Source: Chromera velia | Lineage: Eukaryota > Sar > Chromeraceae | DNA length: 64,000 nt | Assembly (NCBI GenBank): GCA_018398765.1 | Contig: JAHBMJ010001768.1 | Coordinates: 73,895-137,894 of the forward strand | Direction: 5' to 3' | Shown here: in pieces, positions 50,079 through 63,763 of the stretch | Layout of the letters: the number at the start of each line of letters is the position of its first letter | How positions within the stretch are numbered: position 1 is the stretch's first letter | Position numbers and translations under genes: made by a program | Notes under the pieces: generated by a model | What the model was told of the DNA's origin: nothing | The model's database searches: none | What the model saw: the letters and a program-made list of their open reading frames with translations, nothing else

Positions 50079-52389
50079 ATGGTGAAAGCGACAGGAGGGG
50101 GCAGGCTGGCCCTCACTTCTGCAAGGAGGGGCATGAGTGGTACTCCGTCAGGTTAGCAGCTTCTTCTACATACACAGAAATGAACATGTATATATACACG
50201 TATTGACACTCATGTGTCGCCACTCAAAACTCCTGTCTCGTTTGATGTGTGCAGTCGGGGCGTCCCTGGCCCAGAAGAACCCGGCAGCTTCCCAAAGGAG
50301 AGGCTCTCTACAGGATCCGATCTCAATCTCCCAGAGCAATCCGTTCGGGGACCAGCCAGATTTCCTGCAGAGCTCCCGAATGCTGGAGGATCTACCTGCC
50401 TGGAGAAGAGGTCTGGTCCGAATGGTGACTTCGAAGGTCTTCGAGACCATCGTTCTCATCCTCATCCTTGCCAACTGTGTCACATTGGCCATGCAAGACC
50501 CTCTACAGAGCCCTCACTCAGAGTGGAATCGAAGACTTGACATTGCAGATTTCGTGCTGCTTCTGTTCTTCACACTGGAAATGATCTTGAAGGTCAGTCA
50601 GACAATCCGTTCATAGGCCATCTGCTCACCTTGCCTGACCCATCTACATCGATCCTTCCGACTCAGCTTATCTTTCTTAGGGATTGGAAAGCGACCTAAG
50701 TATACGTTTGCGTTTCCCTATGCACACGAGGTCTTCTCCTGCACGTTTTTCTTTTCTTCTGCACGTGTGTGTGCTTGAATTGAATTAAAAGACTGCATGC
50801 ATGTTCATGCATCTGGCTGCATGGGACCCTCTCCCTTCTGCTTATCTTTGCACCGAATGGCTGATATTTCTCTCTCTTTCTATGTTTGAATCAAGCAATC
50901 AATCAATGAATGTGCAGATTTTGGCGTTTGGTCTGTTCAAGAAAAGACACGGGTACCTTCGCAGTTGGTGGAACGTTTTGGACGCGGTGATTGTCGTCTC
51001 TGGCTGGTTGGTGTATGCCATCGAGGGCTTTCCGTTCGGTGACACTGCAGGGGTAGGAATGGGAGAGGGAAATGACACGCCGCTCTCCTTCTTCAGGGCC
51101 CTCAGAGTCCTCAGACCCCTGCGGACCGTCACAGGCACGTGGGGAGGGGNNNNNNNNNNNNNNNNNNNNNNNNNNNNNNNNNNNNNNNNNNNNNNNNNNN
51201 NNNNNNNNNNNNNNNNGGAAGGAAGGAAGGAAGGAAGGAAGGAAGGAGGGAAGGAGGGAAGGAAGGAACGAAGGAAGGAAGGAAGGAAGGAGGGAAGGAA
51301 GGAAGGAAGGAAGGAAGGAAGGAAGGAAGAGTCGGACAGGTGCTTCGTGCACTGGCTGACAGTCCGGTGGGGTTGTCCGTCTTTTTCTCTCTCTGTCTGT
51401 CTGTCTGTCTGTTTGTGATTCGATCTATCTGGTCATTTATCCTTTGTTCACAACTGTGGTTTCGTTTCCTCCAGAAAACACACACCACACACCCTGTACG
51501 GAAAAGCAAAGATTCAGAAGACTTATCTGCACAAAATAAACACCTTAACTCCCACATTTGTTTTCTTTCTGCGGACGTGCATGGCTGCCTCCCTGCCTCC
51601 CTCCCTGCCTGGCTGGCTGCCTGGCTGCTTGCAGGGTCGAGTCGGTTCTCTGGTCTGAGGGTGCTGGTGGGGGCACTGGTTTCCTCATTCCCTATGCTGG
51701 GAAGCACCCTGATGGTCCTTCTCTTCTTCTTCATAGTCTTCGCAATCATCGGCATGCAGGTAGGTAGGTAGGCAGGTAGATAGGTCCCAAGCTGAACGGG
51801 GGGGCGGGGAATTACGCCAACGGAGCGGTTGTTGTGGTGTAGCCGAAATCTCTGGAAGGATCATACCATTTTGCTTCTCTGTCTAAGTCTTTCTCTTTCG
51901 ATCGATTTTTCTTTCTTCTGGATGGTGCCTGTCGCGGGACATTTGTGCGTCCCTGTGTGGCCTCTCTTCTCTTCTCTTTCTTCTCTCTCTGTGATTCGAT
52001 CATGCTCAATGAAAAGACTTTCTTTCGTTCAACTGACTGACTGACTGACTGACACTCACTGACAGGGTTTTCATCTCATCTGAAAGGATTCTGCCTCACA
52101 CATTGAATGAATTGAACTCACTTTCTTACTCTCTCTCTGTCTCTCTCTCTCTCTCTCTCTGTGCAGCTGTTTGCCGGAGCGCTGAGACTTCGGTGTGTGA
52201 ACAGACGAACAGGCGACGAATCCCCGTACTACCTTATGTGCGGTCCTACCGCGATTGGTAAGTGAGAGTCGAGTCTCTTGCATTGCCGGTGTGTCGCTAG
52301 CGCGATTCACATGCAAAGGAAGTTCTTGTGAAGCTGCACGTGTGGGTATGTGTTGCTTTGATCCCGGCCGTGTTGCATTTATTGGTCGG

Positions 52390-52429
<40 letters not shown>

Positions 52430-55400
52430 TCTTACTTAGATGAAGACTCTCTTTGTTGTCCTTTCCATCCATCCTTCTCTTTCTTCCCGTGATTCCTGCC
52501 AGGAAAATCGATTTGTCTTTTTGACACCTCCCCCTCCCTCCCTCGTCCTCTCTATGCTTCGCTGTTTCTTCCTTCATACAGAATTCGCATGTTCCTTTCA
52601 TACAGACAAAAAGAAACGCATGTTCCTTCATCCATGCAGGAGGGGCGGCGTGTGGGACGGGAGAGTCTTGTGAATGTACGTACGTAAGCGCGTACTTACT
52701 TGCTTACTTACGTGATATGCGTGCGTGCTTGCGTTAGTGTTCATGCTAAGTACATTGCAATGACATTGTTGGGGAAAGGAAGCAAGAAGTCTGTCTGTCT
52801 TGTCAGATAGTCCGACCCACCGATCGACCAACGGCCTCTGAGATACATCTTTTTGCCTGCATATGTCGTTTTTCCCCTCAAGCAGTTGCCCTCCTTTTTA
52901 CTTTCGTGGGTAGTGTGCACTGTTGCTTTGTAGTCCTTTCGCCTCCATCCATCCAGTTATTCTGTTATTTCAAAGCCGATTGAATATTTGGCATCTGCCC
53001 CTCATTCCTCCCTTTGAATTCCGACAGCATTTTCTTCTCTGTCGAATTTTTGTGCTCCGTCCCCTAGACCTGCATTCTGACGCATTACTTGTTAAATTTT
53101 GCCTTCTTATTACAAATGAACGAACGAACGAACGAACGAACAAACAAAACAAGGACTGAAATCCTCACACACGCATCGTCTGCATATGCGCACGTCTTGG
53201 AGCTGTCCGTCTCTCGATCGAGAGACAGAGAGAGAGCTGGAGGGTAATACGTGGATGAGTCAACAGATCCATCAATCGAATAACCGAGAAATCTATTTTA
53301 TTGTCATCCAAACATGCTTCTTCTACTGAAGAAAAAACGAAGCAAGCCCATGGATTCTTTACGCATTGTTTCTGGTTTGCATTGGCTCTTTTATCGCTGT
53401 ATTATTCCTGCATGCTGTCTGTCTTTCTGTCTTTCTGTCTTTCTGTCTGTCTGTCTGTCTGCAGACACAGGGGAAAATCCGAACATGGGATTTATTTCAT
53501 TCGACGACTTTCTAGCCTCCAACCTTCTAATCTTCCAGGCGATCACTTTGGAAGGGTGGGGCGATCTGGAGACGGCATTCAAGAAGGGAGCGGGCATCGT
53601 GGCCACTCTGTACTTTTCCTTGGTGATTTCCTTCGGGGGTCTCTTCCTTGTCAACCTCACCTTGGCCGTCATCAAAACGGGTCTGTGGGTAGTTAAGCAG
53701 GCAGACAGGGGGAAAGAAGGGTTGCATGAATGGGTTTTGGCTGTTGCGGGGGGGACATTTTCGTGTCTTTTTTTTGTATTAAAAAAAACGGGTGGTTGGG
53801 GCAAGAAGCATCGCCTTCTTTGTGTGTGTATAAATGGATCGGTAGGGACCTTTGTTGAGAGTCAAGAAGATCGATCGATCTGGAACTCGTCCGATTCTTT
53901 TGAAAGCCCCGCGCATCTATCTGAGGTGCACTCTAAGCTTCCATTGAAGTGAGGTGCATCTACCATGCAAAGCGTTTGACTGTGCATGCCGCCTGGTTAC
54001 TTGGCTGCAGCGTTCACCGACAGCTTCTCTCACAATCTGGAGAGGGAGCTGGAGGAGATATGGAGGATGCAGGAAGAGGCTGACGCACGCATGAAGGAGA
54101 TGGAAGACGATTTGGAAGACGGAGGGGATGAAGAGGGGGAAGAGGATGAGGAAGAGGAGGACAACAACTTGAATGGAGAGGGGGAAGCAGAGGGAGAGAG
54201 AGGGTCTCCCAGAGCTGCCTCTCCGAACAACAACAAAGATAAGCAGGAGCCGGAGGGCCCAAGCTCCGCTTCTCTCGCTCTCCTTGCTGCAAGTGGAAAT
54301 GGAGACTTTGCCTCTTCGGGCAGTAACTCTGGCAACGCGACCGTGCAGCCCTTGTCCGACCGTCCGACGTCAACCCGAGGTCCCCGGACCCTCACACGAC
54401 AGAGTGACGTCACTCGTCAAAGTGAATGGAGTGATGAGGATTGGCTGGAGAGAGAGCCCCGACACCCCTCACCCTACATCGAAAGGGACCGCAGCAGAGA
54501 AATACGAAAGCCAAGCCACCTGTCCGGAATCGGACAAGAAGGAGACAGGCACAAAGAAGAAGAAGAGGAAGAGCCAACCTCCACCAGTCCAAAAGGTCTC
54601 ACTCCAGGAGAAGCGAATGCTCGCTTGAGTGTCTCTTTTGACCCCGCTGCTTCGACGAACAAAGTCGGCGTAGCGTCACAGGGATCTCTCGGCAGGGGCC
54701 GTACTGTCCGTATTGTGTCCCCCGGACACAGCATGAATCCCGAATCGGACACAGCAAAGGAAGTGGCACAGTCTCAGTCTGCTGTCGGGAAAAGCCACCC
54801 AGGACTCAAGGTACCGGACAGAAAGAACTCCCAAGGGTCCCATTCGGGCTCCGAAGAGGATTCGTTGAATGAAGTCAATGCAGAAGTCGGGAGAAGCATA
54901 CAGAGCGTGTACAAGGATAGACTGCAGACATTGAGGTCCACAGGGTCAGGGGCCGTGCATGAGTCTCACATAAGTCTGCCTGACATGGTGGACCCCAACA
55001 GACGGAGAACGGCAACTAACCTGAGGTCTCAACAAACGACGACCAAGGGCCAGGCAGCCCGCTCGGCTACGATGAGACGCAGGTTCAGTGCGAGTGAGAT
55101 TGACACGATCAAAAGAAGTAAATACACTCTGGCCAGTCAGAGAACATCATTGATGGCAGAAGAGAAGACGACGCGATGTTTTTGCTACGAATGCTTTGAC
55201 AACATTGTTTTAAAAATGCGAGGTCGCATGGGCAAAGGAGACAACTGCAGTGCGTGTATTTTCAAGACATGGGAGCTCAACCAGCGATTGGTGGATTCTC
55301 CTTGGTTTGACAATTTTATGACAGTGATGGTCTTTTTCAACACGGTCATTTTGGCCATCTACTTCTATGGAATGCCAAAAGATCTCGAGAGAGGGTTAGA

Positions 55401-56682
55401 CATCGCCAACTTTGCCTTCACCGTCATCTTCACACTGGAGGCGGTCAGTCTTCTTTTCAGAACAAGCTTGGATCGACACAGCTCTCTGTGGATCTGTGTT
55501 GCATGTGTGCATGCAGAGTGGGAGGGAGAGAGGAAGGGAGAGACGGCAAGCAGATGATCTTGAAATATTATTCTTGAGTGCATCGAAGAGTTCAGACTGG
55601 ATAGGACGGTGCAAGGAGGCAGCTCCATGGACTTCTGAATCTGCTGATGTTTTTGTTTTTGGTATCTGTACAGGAGGCCGCTTCTCCCTAACACCCCTCA
55701 CCCCTCTGCATGTGCGCGTGTCTATGTCTGTGCAGGCACTGAAGCTGCTACGGCACGGACTGAATTACTTTCTGAATCCTCTGAACGTGTTTGACTTCGT
55801 GATTGTCTGCCTCGCGTGGATTGAGATGGGAATCGCAGGGTCAATGTACACTTCCTCTCAGGGCACCTCTCTGTCGGCCTTCAGGGCACTTCGACTCTTT
55901 CGGGTGTTCAGGGTCCTCAAAGCCGCCAGACTGCTCCGAAGATTGAAAGCCATGAGAACAATCGCAGACGTGATCTCGAGAAGTGTCTGGACTTTTGCTT
56001 ACATCGGCATCTTGCTTCTTCTCTTCCTGTTCATCTTCGCGCTACTCGGGATGCAATTGTTCGGAGGGAAGTTTGACTTTGATGGAGAAGGACCGCCCTA
56101 CGCAAACTTTGACTCATTCCATAGAAGCATTTTGGCCTGCTTCCAGGTGAGCTTGAAAAACAAATTGTGTTCTTCTTATAGCGACTGAGAAAAGAAGATA
56201 ATGGACGGAGCGTGAAATTCTTGTGTGTGTCCGTTCAATGAGTATAAAACGGAACTGTCAGATACCTAGCCGCGTTCATCGTTGTGTGCAATGTGGTTGT
56301 CGCCACGCCTTTCCACTGACTGTTTGCGCACCACAGGAAGCTTTCATTTCAGATTTTCTGTTTGTGTCTCTCCCTTACCCCTCCCCCCCGTTCTCTCTCT
56401 CTCTCTCCCTCATGGTTTCTCTCCCTTCTCTCTTCCAGCTGATCACGTTGGAGTTTGAGTATTCCCTTGTTCCCTTTCAATTGACTGCAGTTGATTACGT
56501 TGGAGAATTGGAATGGCATTTTGATCGACGGCATGAGAGCTGTGGGGCCTGCTGCTGCCCTCTACTTCGTCCTGTGGATCTTCCTCGGAAACTTTGTGCT
56601 CTTGAATCTGTTCCTGGCTGTCAGTCAGTCAGTGACACTGTCCGTCACTCTCTTAAGCTTTGTGTCTTATCTTCCTTCGGAT

Positions 56683-56720
<38 letters not shown>

Positions 56721-59700
56721 CTTGTCTTCCTCTCTTTCGATCTGGGATCTGGTCTTAGAATGACCATCCACTTTTGACACCCGCTGGAGTCCACATAGAA
56801 TCGATAGACCTGCCACCTGTCTGCCTGCTGCCCACCTGCCTGCCTTGTCTTCTTCATGGTCATGAGTGGATCCGATTCACTTGGTAGGTCACTGCGTCAC
56901 TGTTTTTTCCATGCAGCTGCTTGTCGCGGATGGACGATTCTGTGTGACTGACAAGCTGAATCACTTACTTCTACACTGATGGAATTAAGTGAATCAATTC
57001 ATGCAACAACAGTTCCTCTGCTGAGACCTATTCGATTCGATTCGTTCTTGTTGACGTTCGTCCTGCATGTGTGCATGTGTTTCTTTCCTTTCAGGTGATT
57101 CTGGACAGTTTTGATGCCGAGGCCTCCGACGCTGTGAGGAGACGGGAGGGAACGGATGACTCCTCAGACAGTCTGGACAGATCTGAAGGGACATCGTCGA
57201 GGTCTTCAGGGAGTGTGAACTCCAGGAAGCTGTCTGCGATGATCACTCAAAGGACCCTGAACAAGCTGCAGTCTATGCGAACGCGTATGACGCTAGCTTC
57301 TCAAGAGAGTGTGAATATCAATCAGTCCCTTCAACTGTCAGCCAATCAATCTGTTAAGTTGGTCAATCAGTCTGGAAAGTTGAAAAACGGGGACGCGGAT
57401 AGAGAAAACGACCGTAGAGACAGCGGGAGGACGTCATTCATCCGGGATTACGATAGGCGGGACAGTGAGAAGGCCTCCATAAGGAGTGTTGGAGGGCGGG
57501 ACGATGAAAAGAGGGACAGCGCCAAGACCAGCATTCTGAGTGAAGAAGAAAGAAGAGCAAATGTGAAGGCGAGCATCAACAGAAGCACAACAGCAGCCAT
57601 CGCGGCAGCAGCAGGGCAGGCAGGAGCGACACCCATTCCACGAAAGGTCATGCTGGCAATCGTCGAAAAAGGTCAGTCGGTCGGTCGGTAAAAAGTGAAT
57701 GGAAAACTTAGATTTTTGGTTGACTGTAAATTTGAAGAAACAGGGGCGCCTGATTTGATTCCAGAAGACGGAACATGTTTCTGCCCACCAATGAGAGGCA
57801 CCGAGTCAGCCTAGTCCTTCAATGGGACATTTGGCGTCTAATCGATTAATCGTTCCTCTGGCACTCCCTCCCTCCCGCTTTCCGCACTGCAAGGGCCAAC
57901 TTTGCAGCTCTGCGATCTCACTCGATCTTGAGAAGACATTTCTCTGAATAGCGGTGCATCCATCCATTTATCCATCCAGCCAACCAGACCGCCTTCTTAT
58001 CGACTTCCACCATCTTTCTTTCTTTCTTGCCTATTTTATTGTGTCTGCTCTGTTCCCCCCCGCCCCTCGATGGTGCGAGCAGAGCGGAGGGCCCTCCAGG
58101 AAAAGCAGAAGGATCTTTTGAAGAAGAGAGCCTCGAATGCCACCTCAGGATCGGGGTTCTTTACGGCAGCCGGCACCCCCGCCACGCCTAAGAGAGACAT
58201 TTTCGGCACCCCCAAGACCATCAAGAGCACTCCCAGACAGTTGCCCCGGAAAGACTGGTCAGGCACGCCCCGGAAAGATTGGTCCGGCACTCCGAGAAAG
58301 GACTGGAGCATCACCCCTCGCATGAAAGGTCTAGAGACCCCCCGGACCGCATTTGAGGACACGCCACAGAGTCGCAATGATTCAGAAAACGACGACCACG
58401 GCAACGGACCGAAGCCTGTGCAATGGCCGAAAAGTCCCTCTTTCGTTTCAAAGAAAAGCACACGCAACAACTTAGGTCTTGAAACGCCCAAGACAGCATT
58501 CCAGGACACACCCCACCACGGTCCGAGAGAAAACGACGGGCCCGACTACCCTTCAGAAGACCCCCATGCACCCTCTGGGCCACCTCTTCTTTACAGAAAG
58601 AAGAGCAATCTGAAGGGAGGCCAGAACATGTCTCAGTTCCTCCCCCCTCGCACCCCTTCTGTTAAATCTGTCGAAAGAAAGGTCTCTATCAAAGAGACAA
58701 ATGACACAAAACTTGAGGAAGAATGGCCGGATGAATCCCAACCAGAACTTTACAAGAACAGCCACTGCACCATCATCAACACAAATTGGGGGGATCTCTG
58801 TATTCCTCACTGCGTCCCCCTTGAAGACATCCAAGAAGAACCTGCAGTCTTTGCACCTCAAGCAAACCGCCAGATTTCCCGAAGTCCCTCTATAGCCTCC
58901 TACAGATCAGTAGACGAGGACCCAGGCCTGCACCTCTCATCACACAAACCCATGCAGGTGCACCACAGAGACAGCCTCGCCCTGACTGTCCTGACAGACT
59001 CAGACATAAACCCCAAATCAGAAAGTGGAAGTGCCATCTCGATATCTGATGACCCCAGTCCCAAGGGAGGACTAGAGGGACAGAGACAAACCTCTCCAAC
59101 TGGACGGAGGGGATCTCAGCAGATTGCGGGACAGCCTCCTGGGGCTGCTTGTCCAAGACCGATCCAAAGCATCCCCCCCACTTCCTTCTTCTTTCCAGCA
59201 AACGGGTCTAGTCCCAGGGTAGACCTGAACTCCTCCGTGGCCCTCAACGCGTCTGCAGCTGCCAATGTATCGGCCCTGAACATTTCTGCCCTCGAGAAGT
59301 CAGATACGGTTCTTGCCAAGACAGCCTGGAAGGCGGGAGTGGGCACAGCAACAACCAACACAGGGCGGGGGTGGACCTTGACGGACGAGGCACAGGTCGG
59401 CCCGACTTGGACTGGGCTTGCGCGTGGGAACTCGGACCTGGGATGGAAGGCCTTTGACTCGACAACGCAGCTGGGACAGGACAGGACTGTGGAGGATCTG
59501 GACGGGTCTGATATGGATGGAAGTGAGGTACGTACGTGAGTGGGTTGGGTGAGGGGATGTGTCTGTTTATAGTATCGCGAATGAAAACTGGTGGTGGATT
59601 GACGGATGGTTTGATTGTGGTTCTTCTCGCAGAGTTGGAAACCAGATTGCGGATGCCCTGGTGAATGGAAAGCACAGGCAGAAAGAAATGCATCAATGGC

Positions 59701-62700
59701 AAACAAAATCAGGTTGAGGATAAGAGCTTTCTTCATTCTCTCTGTCTCTCTCCCTCTCTCTCTGTGTTTGTTGGAAGTATCGAACCGTCTCGAAAGGGAG
59801 ATAGATGACGTTCTTCAGATGGTATAGGGGCCCACTTGCTGGAAGTTCTCGATCATTTATTAGTATGAATGCATGTCCCACTGTATGTGCTCCACCATGC
59901 ACATGCATCACGTCGCCAGGAAGGAAGCAAATGAGAAAGAAGCCTCAAATTCCACCCTGCTGGCCTGCTGACTTCATCTCTTAATTCCCTAGCTGGATGA
60001 TGTCTCTGATTGCTCCACCCGGCCAACCAATGTCTGTCTGTCTGTCTGTCTCTGCATGCCTCTTTCATTGCTTCTTACTGCAGCGCGTGGCAGTTCAGGA
60101 CGATCCCGCCCCTGCATGGGAAAGGCTTCTGAACAGTTCCAGCCCCAAGGCTCTCTTCCTCCTCTCCCCCACGAACCCCGTTCGGATCTTCTGTGCCCGA
60201 ATCGTCACGCACAAAATATTCGAGAGATTCATCCTTCTGATCATCGTTCTAACCTGCATCAAACTCGCCTTGGACACCTACCTCCTCCCTGCCCCCCCCC
60301 GATACTCTCCGGTGTTCATCCCCTTCGATGAAACAAACCAAACAGCAGCGGCGTCCGAATCGCCACTCCCCGATCCTTCAGTGCACAACCCGGGGGTGAC
60401 ACAGAGATGGCCGGAGGAGGAGGAGATGAACGGCAGGACAGTCTTCGTCATATACGACCCGGTGGCACCTGATCCGCAACTTGTGAGCATATCCGAAATG
60501 TTTGATTTTATCTTTTTCGGAGCTTTCGCACTCGAGATGCTCCTCAAGATTCTTGCGAGCGGCCTTGTCCGCACAAAGGGAGCCTATCTTCGGTCGGTCG
60601 TTGATTCGCCCCCATGAATGCCATGCAGGTGTGGAAGGAGCTTTCGATGCCTTCACTCTTTTCCTTCCATCCCTCACAACTAAGCTTCGGCCGATCGATC
60701 GATCGATCAATTAGTGAATGCACCTAGCTCTGCTCTACGTCTGTTAGTTCTTCGTCTGTCCATCCATGATCGATCATGCGATCGCTTTCCCTCCGTGAGT
60801 CTACCTCTCTCTCCATTAATTTTTCCACCACAGTATCTGAATTTTGGTCGGCATATGGATTCGGATGCTTGCTTGAGAGGGGGTACGTGTGTCAGCCATT
60901 CCTTCTGCCTCCTTTTCCTTTCTTTTTGATGCCACTTTCTCCATTGCGTCGCCCTCTTTCTTTGTGTATGTGTACACCTACCTCGTTCCGTGTCGTGCCT
61001 GTCTGCCATGATCCCGTACTGACTGTCGACACGCACGGCATGCAGGTCCGGATGGAATATCCTGGACGGTTCTCTGGTTGCCATCACTGCTGTGGACCTC
61101 GGTATAAGGTTCTCTCCGTTGGTCTCGGCAGACGCTGCGGGAGATCAGCTCAGAGCTGTGCAGGTGCGTGCGTCGAGCAATCAACAATAAGCATAGACAT
61201 TCCAGAGAAACAGCAAAGGGCATCGACACATGAACTCTAAATCTTCACCGCGCTATGTGCATGAATACCTCTCTTTTTCTCGGTGTGTGTGTGTGTGTGT
61301 GTGTGTATTTGTGCGTATGTGTGTATGTGTATGCCTTCACATTTCTCTCAGGTGCTCCGACTCGCTCGCGCTCTCCGTCCGTTGCGGGTGATCAGCAGAC
61401 GTGCGGGGATGCGGTTAGTGGTGGACTCTCTGTTCTTCTCCATCGCTGCCATCGCGAATGTGGTGGCAGTCACTCTGTTCATCTGGCTCATGTTCGCAAT
61501 TCTGGGCGTGTCTGTCTTCGGGGGGGGGTACAGACAGTGCTCGGATCCGAACATTCAGGTCCAATCTGAGTGTGTGGGGCTGTGGCTGGACACCCAAACT
61601 GGCACTTACAGAGAGAGACGCTGGGAGGTCTCCCTGCTGAATATGGACTCTGTCCCTGCCGCTATGCTGACTCTGTTCGTTGCCTCCTCTCTGGACAATT
61701 GGCCGGACATCATGGAGAAGGGAGAGAGTACGGCGGGAGCGTTGGGAGCCTACTACTGGATTTTCTTTGTCCTTGTGTCTGCGTTTTTCTTTCTGAACCT
61801 GTTTGTCGGTGTGATGTTCCAGAGATTCCAAATAGAAAAACACAAACTGAACTCTGGAAGGGGGGCCTTCATGACAGATGCACAGGTGAGTCTGTCAGTC
61901 TGCCAGTCAGTCAGTTAGTGTGTTTGGGGCTCATTTCCGTTTAATTCTTTATTCTCCCTCCCTCTCTGCATGATCCTTCGAGTTTCTCTGACATGCATCG
62001 TCATTCCTTCCCCTCTCCGACATCGATCAAATCTCCCCTCAGGGCTTTTTTCTTCCTTGCTTCCTTCCTTCCTTCCTTCCTTCCTTCCTGCGCTTGTTCT
62101 GTTCAATTTTTGTACGTACGCGTCCTTAATCTTATCTGGCGGTGCATGAAAGAACCTCCAGAAGAATTTGCTGGCAAGATGCACAAGGAGAGCCAGATTT
62201 GGAATATTGTAGTACAGTACTGCAACACATGAAACGAGATTCTTCGTCTTTTCGGCTCGGCATGCGTTGACGGGACTTGAAAGAGAAAAGACAGTAAAGG
62301 ACATGTGCAAAGGTATGAATAGTGGAGGTTTTCAACTTGCGGCGTTTGCTCGCTTACTTCTCCTGCTGAACTCCTCTGACTGACCGAGTGTGTAGGCCGC
62401 ACACGTTAAACTCCAGAAAGAACGGACCATATATTAATTGACGATCGATTAATTGCGTGCGTCAATGCAGGCCGCATGGGTCAAACTCCAGAAGGACCTG
62501 ACGGGACAAAAGGCAGACAACTACCTGGACGTCATCCCGGAGAGCAGGTACGTGCGTCCGTCGGCTGTACGTGTCTCTCTCTGCAAACAGGGAGGAAGGA
62601 AGAAAAATGCTTGAATGAATTTTCAGATGCATGAAGGAAATTGCACTTCTCGAAGCCTTGTATCGCGGATTCATTTTGTCGTGACTGCGTAGGCTAGCTC

Positions 62701-63047
62701 TTTAGAAAAATTCGCAGACACGAGTTGGTCGGCTTGCATCCTTTGGAATCGTTCTTTCGTTTTGCTCTCAACCTTTGGATTCTTTCGCTTTGCTCTAGCG
62801 GGATTGAATTACACGCGCCGTGTGGGTCAAAACAATGAATGATTAATTTGCACGTCTGTGTTGCTTGATTCCATTTTTTCTCCTCTCCGTCTGTTTTCAG
62901 ATGGCGGCGGTGGCTGTTTCTCGTCGTCACAAGCGATCCTTTCGAGTACACTGTCATGGCGCTGATTGGATTAAATATGCTCTGTGTAAGTCTCCCTCCC
63001 TCTCACTCGTTTGTTTCCTCTCTCTTGGCCACAGGTCGAGACACACA

Positions 63048-63095
<48 letters not shown>

Positions 63096-63700
63096 GAGAC
63101 AGAGAGAGAGAGTTTGGGGGGGCGGGTCTAGATTCTCCGAACCTTCTCTGTTTGGGGCGCTGTGGGGCAGTGAGTGAAGCTGACTGTTGCCGGTCTCTCT
63201 TCCTTCCAACAACAGTCAAGTCTTTCTTCATTCTCTGCCGGAAGGAAGGAGCCACCCTCGTCCTTCATTCATTCATTGTGTGGTGTTCATTTGCGTCTCT
63301 TGTCTCCTGGAAGTGTGTATGTTAGTACTTGCTCTCCCTTTTCAGCCCGCTCTGCAGGATCTCATTCCCCTGCATGCACTTCCATCCTCTCCGATCTTTG
63401 ATTTGTTTCTTCCTCGTTTCCTGATTCCCCTCAGCTTCCTTCCTGGCATCTCACTCAAGTTCTTGATTGACTCTTCGCACCGAGACGGAATGCATGCATT
63501 TATCTGTTTATTGATATTTTGACGTACGGGCAAACGACTGCATGCCTGCAGCTGGCAATGTATTACTACGATGCCCCACCGGAGTACATCCGTACACTGG
63601 AACTTTGCGGTGTGGTGCTGTCCCTCCTCTTCTTTGTGGAGGCAGTCGTGAAGAACGTGGCATTGACCCCGAAAGTTTACTTTGCAGACGGGTGGAATGT
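50079..63700 (+). CDS. Four-domain voltage-gated cation channel, Ca-type alpha-1 subunit-like (3' end outside window)
   Basis: Exons: 50079-50151, 50255-50592, 50918-51134, 51635-51759, 52167-52257, 53465-53680, 54011-55443, 55736-56146, 56491-56619, 57095-57671, 58083-59535, 59633-59712, 59778-59821, 60084-60592, 61046-61163, 61352-61885, 62471-62547, 62901-62985, 63552-63700. All phases join: 2219 codons so far, ending phase 2. Voltage sensors: domain [56 protein letters not shown]. Pore filters: I TLEGW (Glu codon 53551), II TLENW (Glu 56503), III SLDNW (Asp 61693). Acidic residues at all three argue for a Ca-type channel and against a Lys at domain III as in Na channels. Domain IV S1-S2 starts at 62901. 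The I-II linker (about 400 aa) is acidic and Ser-rich. The II-III linker (about 700 aa) has RKDWSGTP repeats and many SP/TP sites. The donor at 51135 would be GC. Domain IV pore and C-terminus lie beyond the window. Confidence 0.9.
51150..51330. repeat. Assembly gap (67 N) followed by (GGAA)n
   Basis: 51150-51216 is N, and about 115 bp of GGAA with GGGA variants follows. It directly follows the S4 exon of domain I. The reading frame across the gap joins cleanly to exon 51635-51759. Confidence 0.97.
56434..56508 (+). repeat. Diverged duplicate of an acceptor-exon junction, channel domain II
   Basis: TTCCAGCTGATCACGTTGGAG (about 56434-56454) is echoed by CTGCAGTTGATTACGTTGGAG at 56485-56505. 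The second leads into the pore-helix exon (56491-56619); the first runs on into other sequence. Spacing is 51 bp. Confidence 0.65.
62391..62502 (+). repeat. Diverged duplicate of an acceptor-exon junction, channel III-IV linker
   Basis: GTAGGCCGCACACGTTAAAC and following bases (62391-62425) resemble the true junction at 62467-62502 (GCAGGCCGCATGGGTCAAAC). The upstream copy keeps an AG and about 25 matching bases but has diverged. Confidence 0.6.
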
Positions 63701-63724
63701 GTACGTTAGTTCTTTTCTCTCTGA

Positions 63725-63763
<39 letters not shown>

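Noticed and set aside
53986-55557. Independent 523-codon gene
   Set aside because: It is an exon of the channel (I-II linker plus domain II S1-S2) with acceptor at 54010 and donor at 55444; the ATG at 53986 is intronic.
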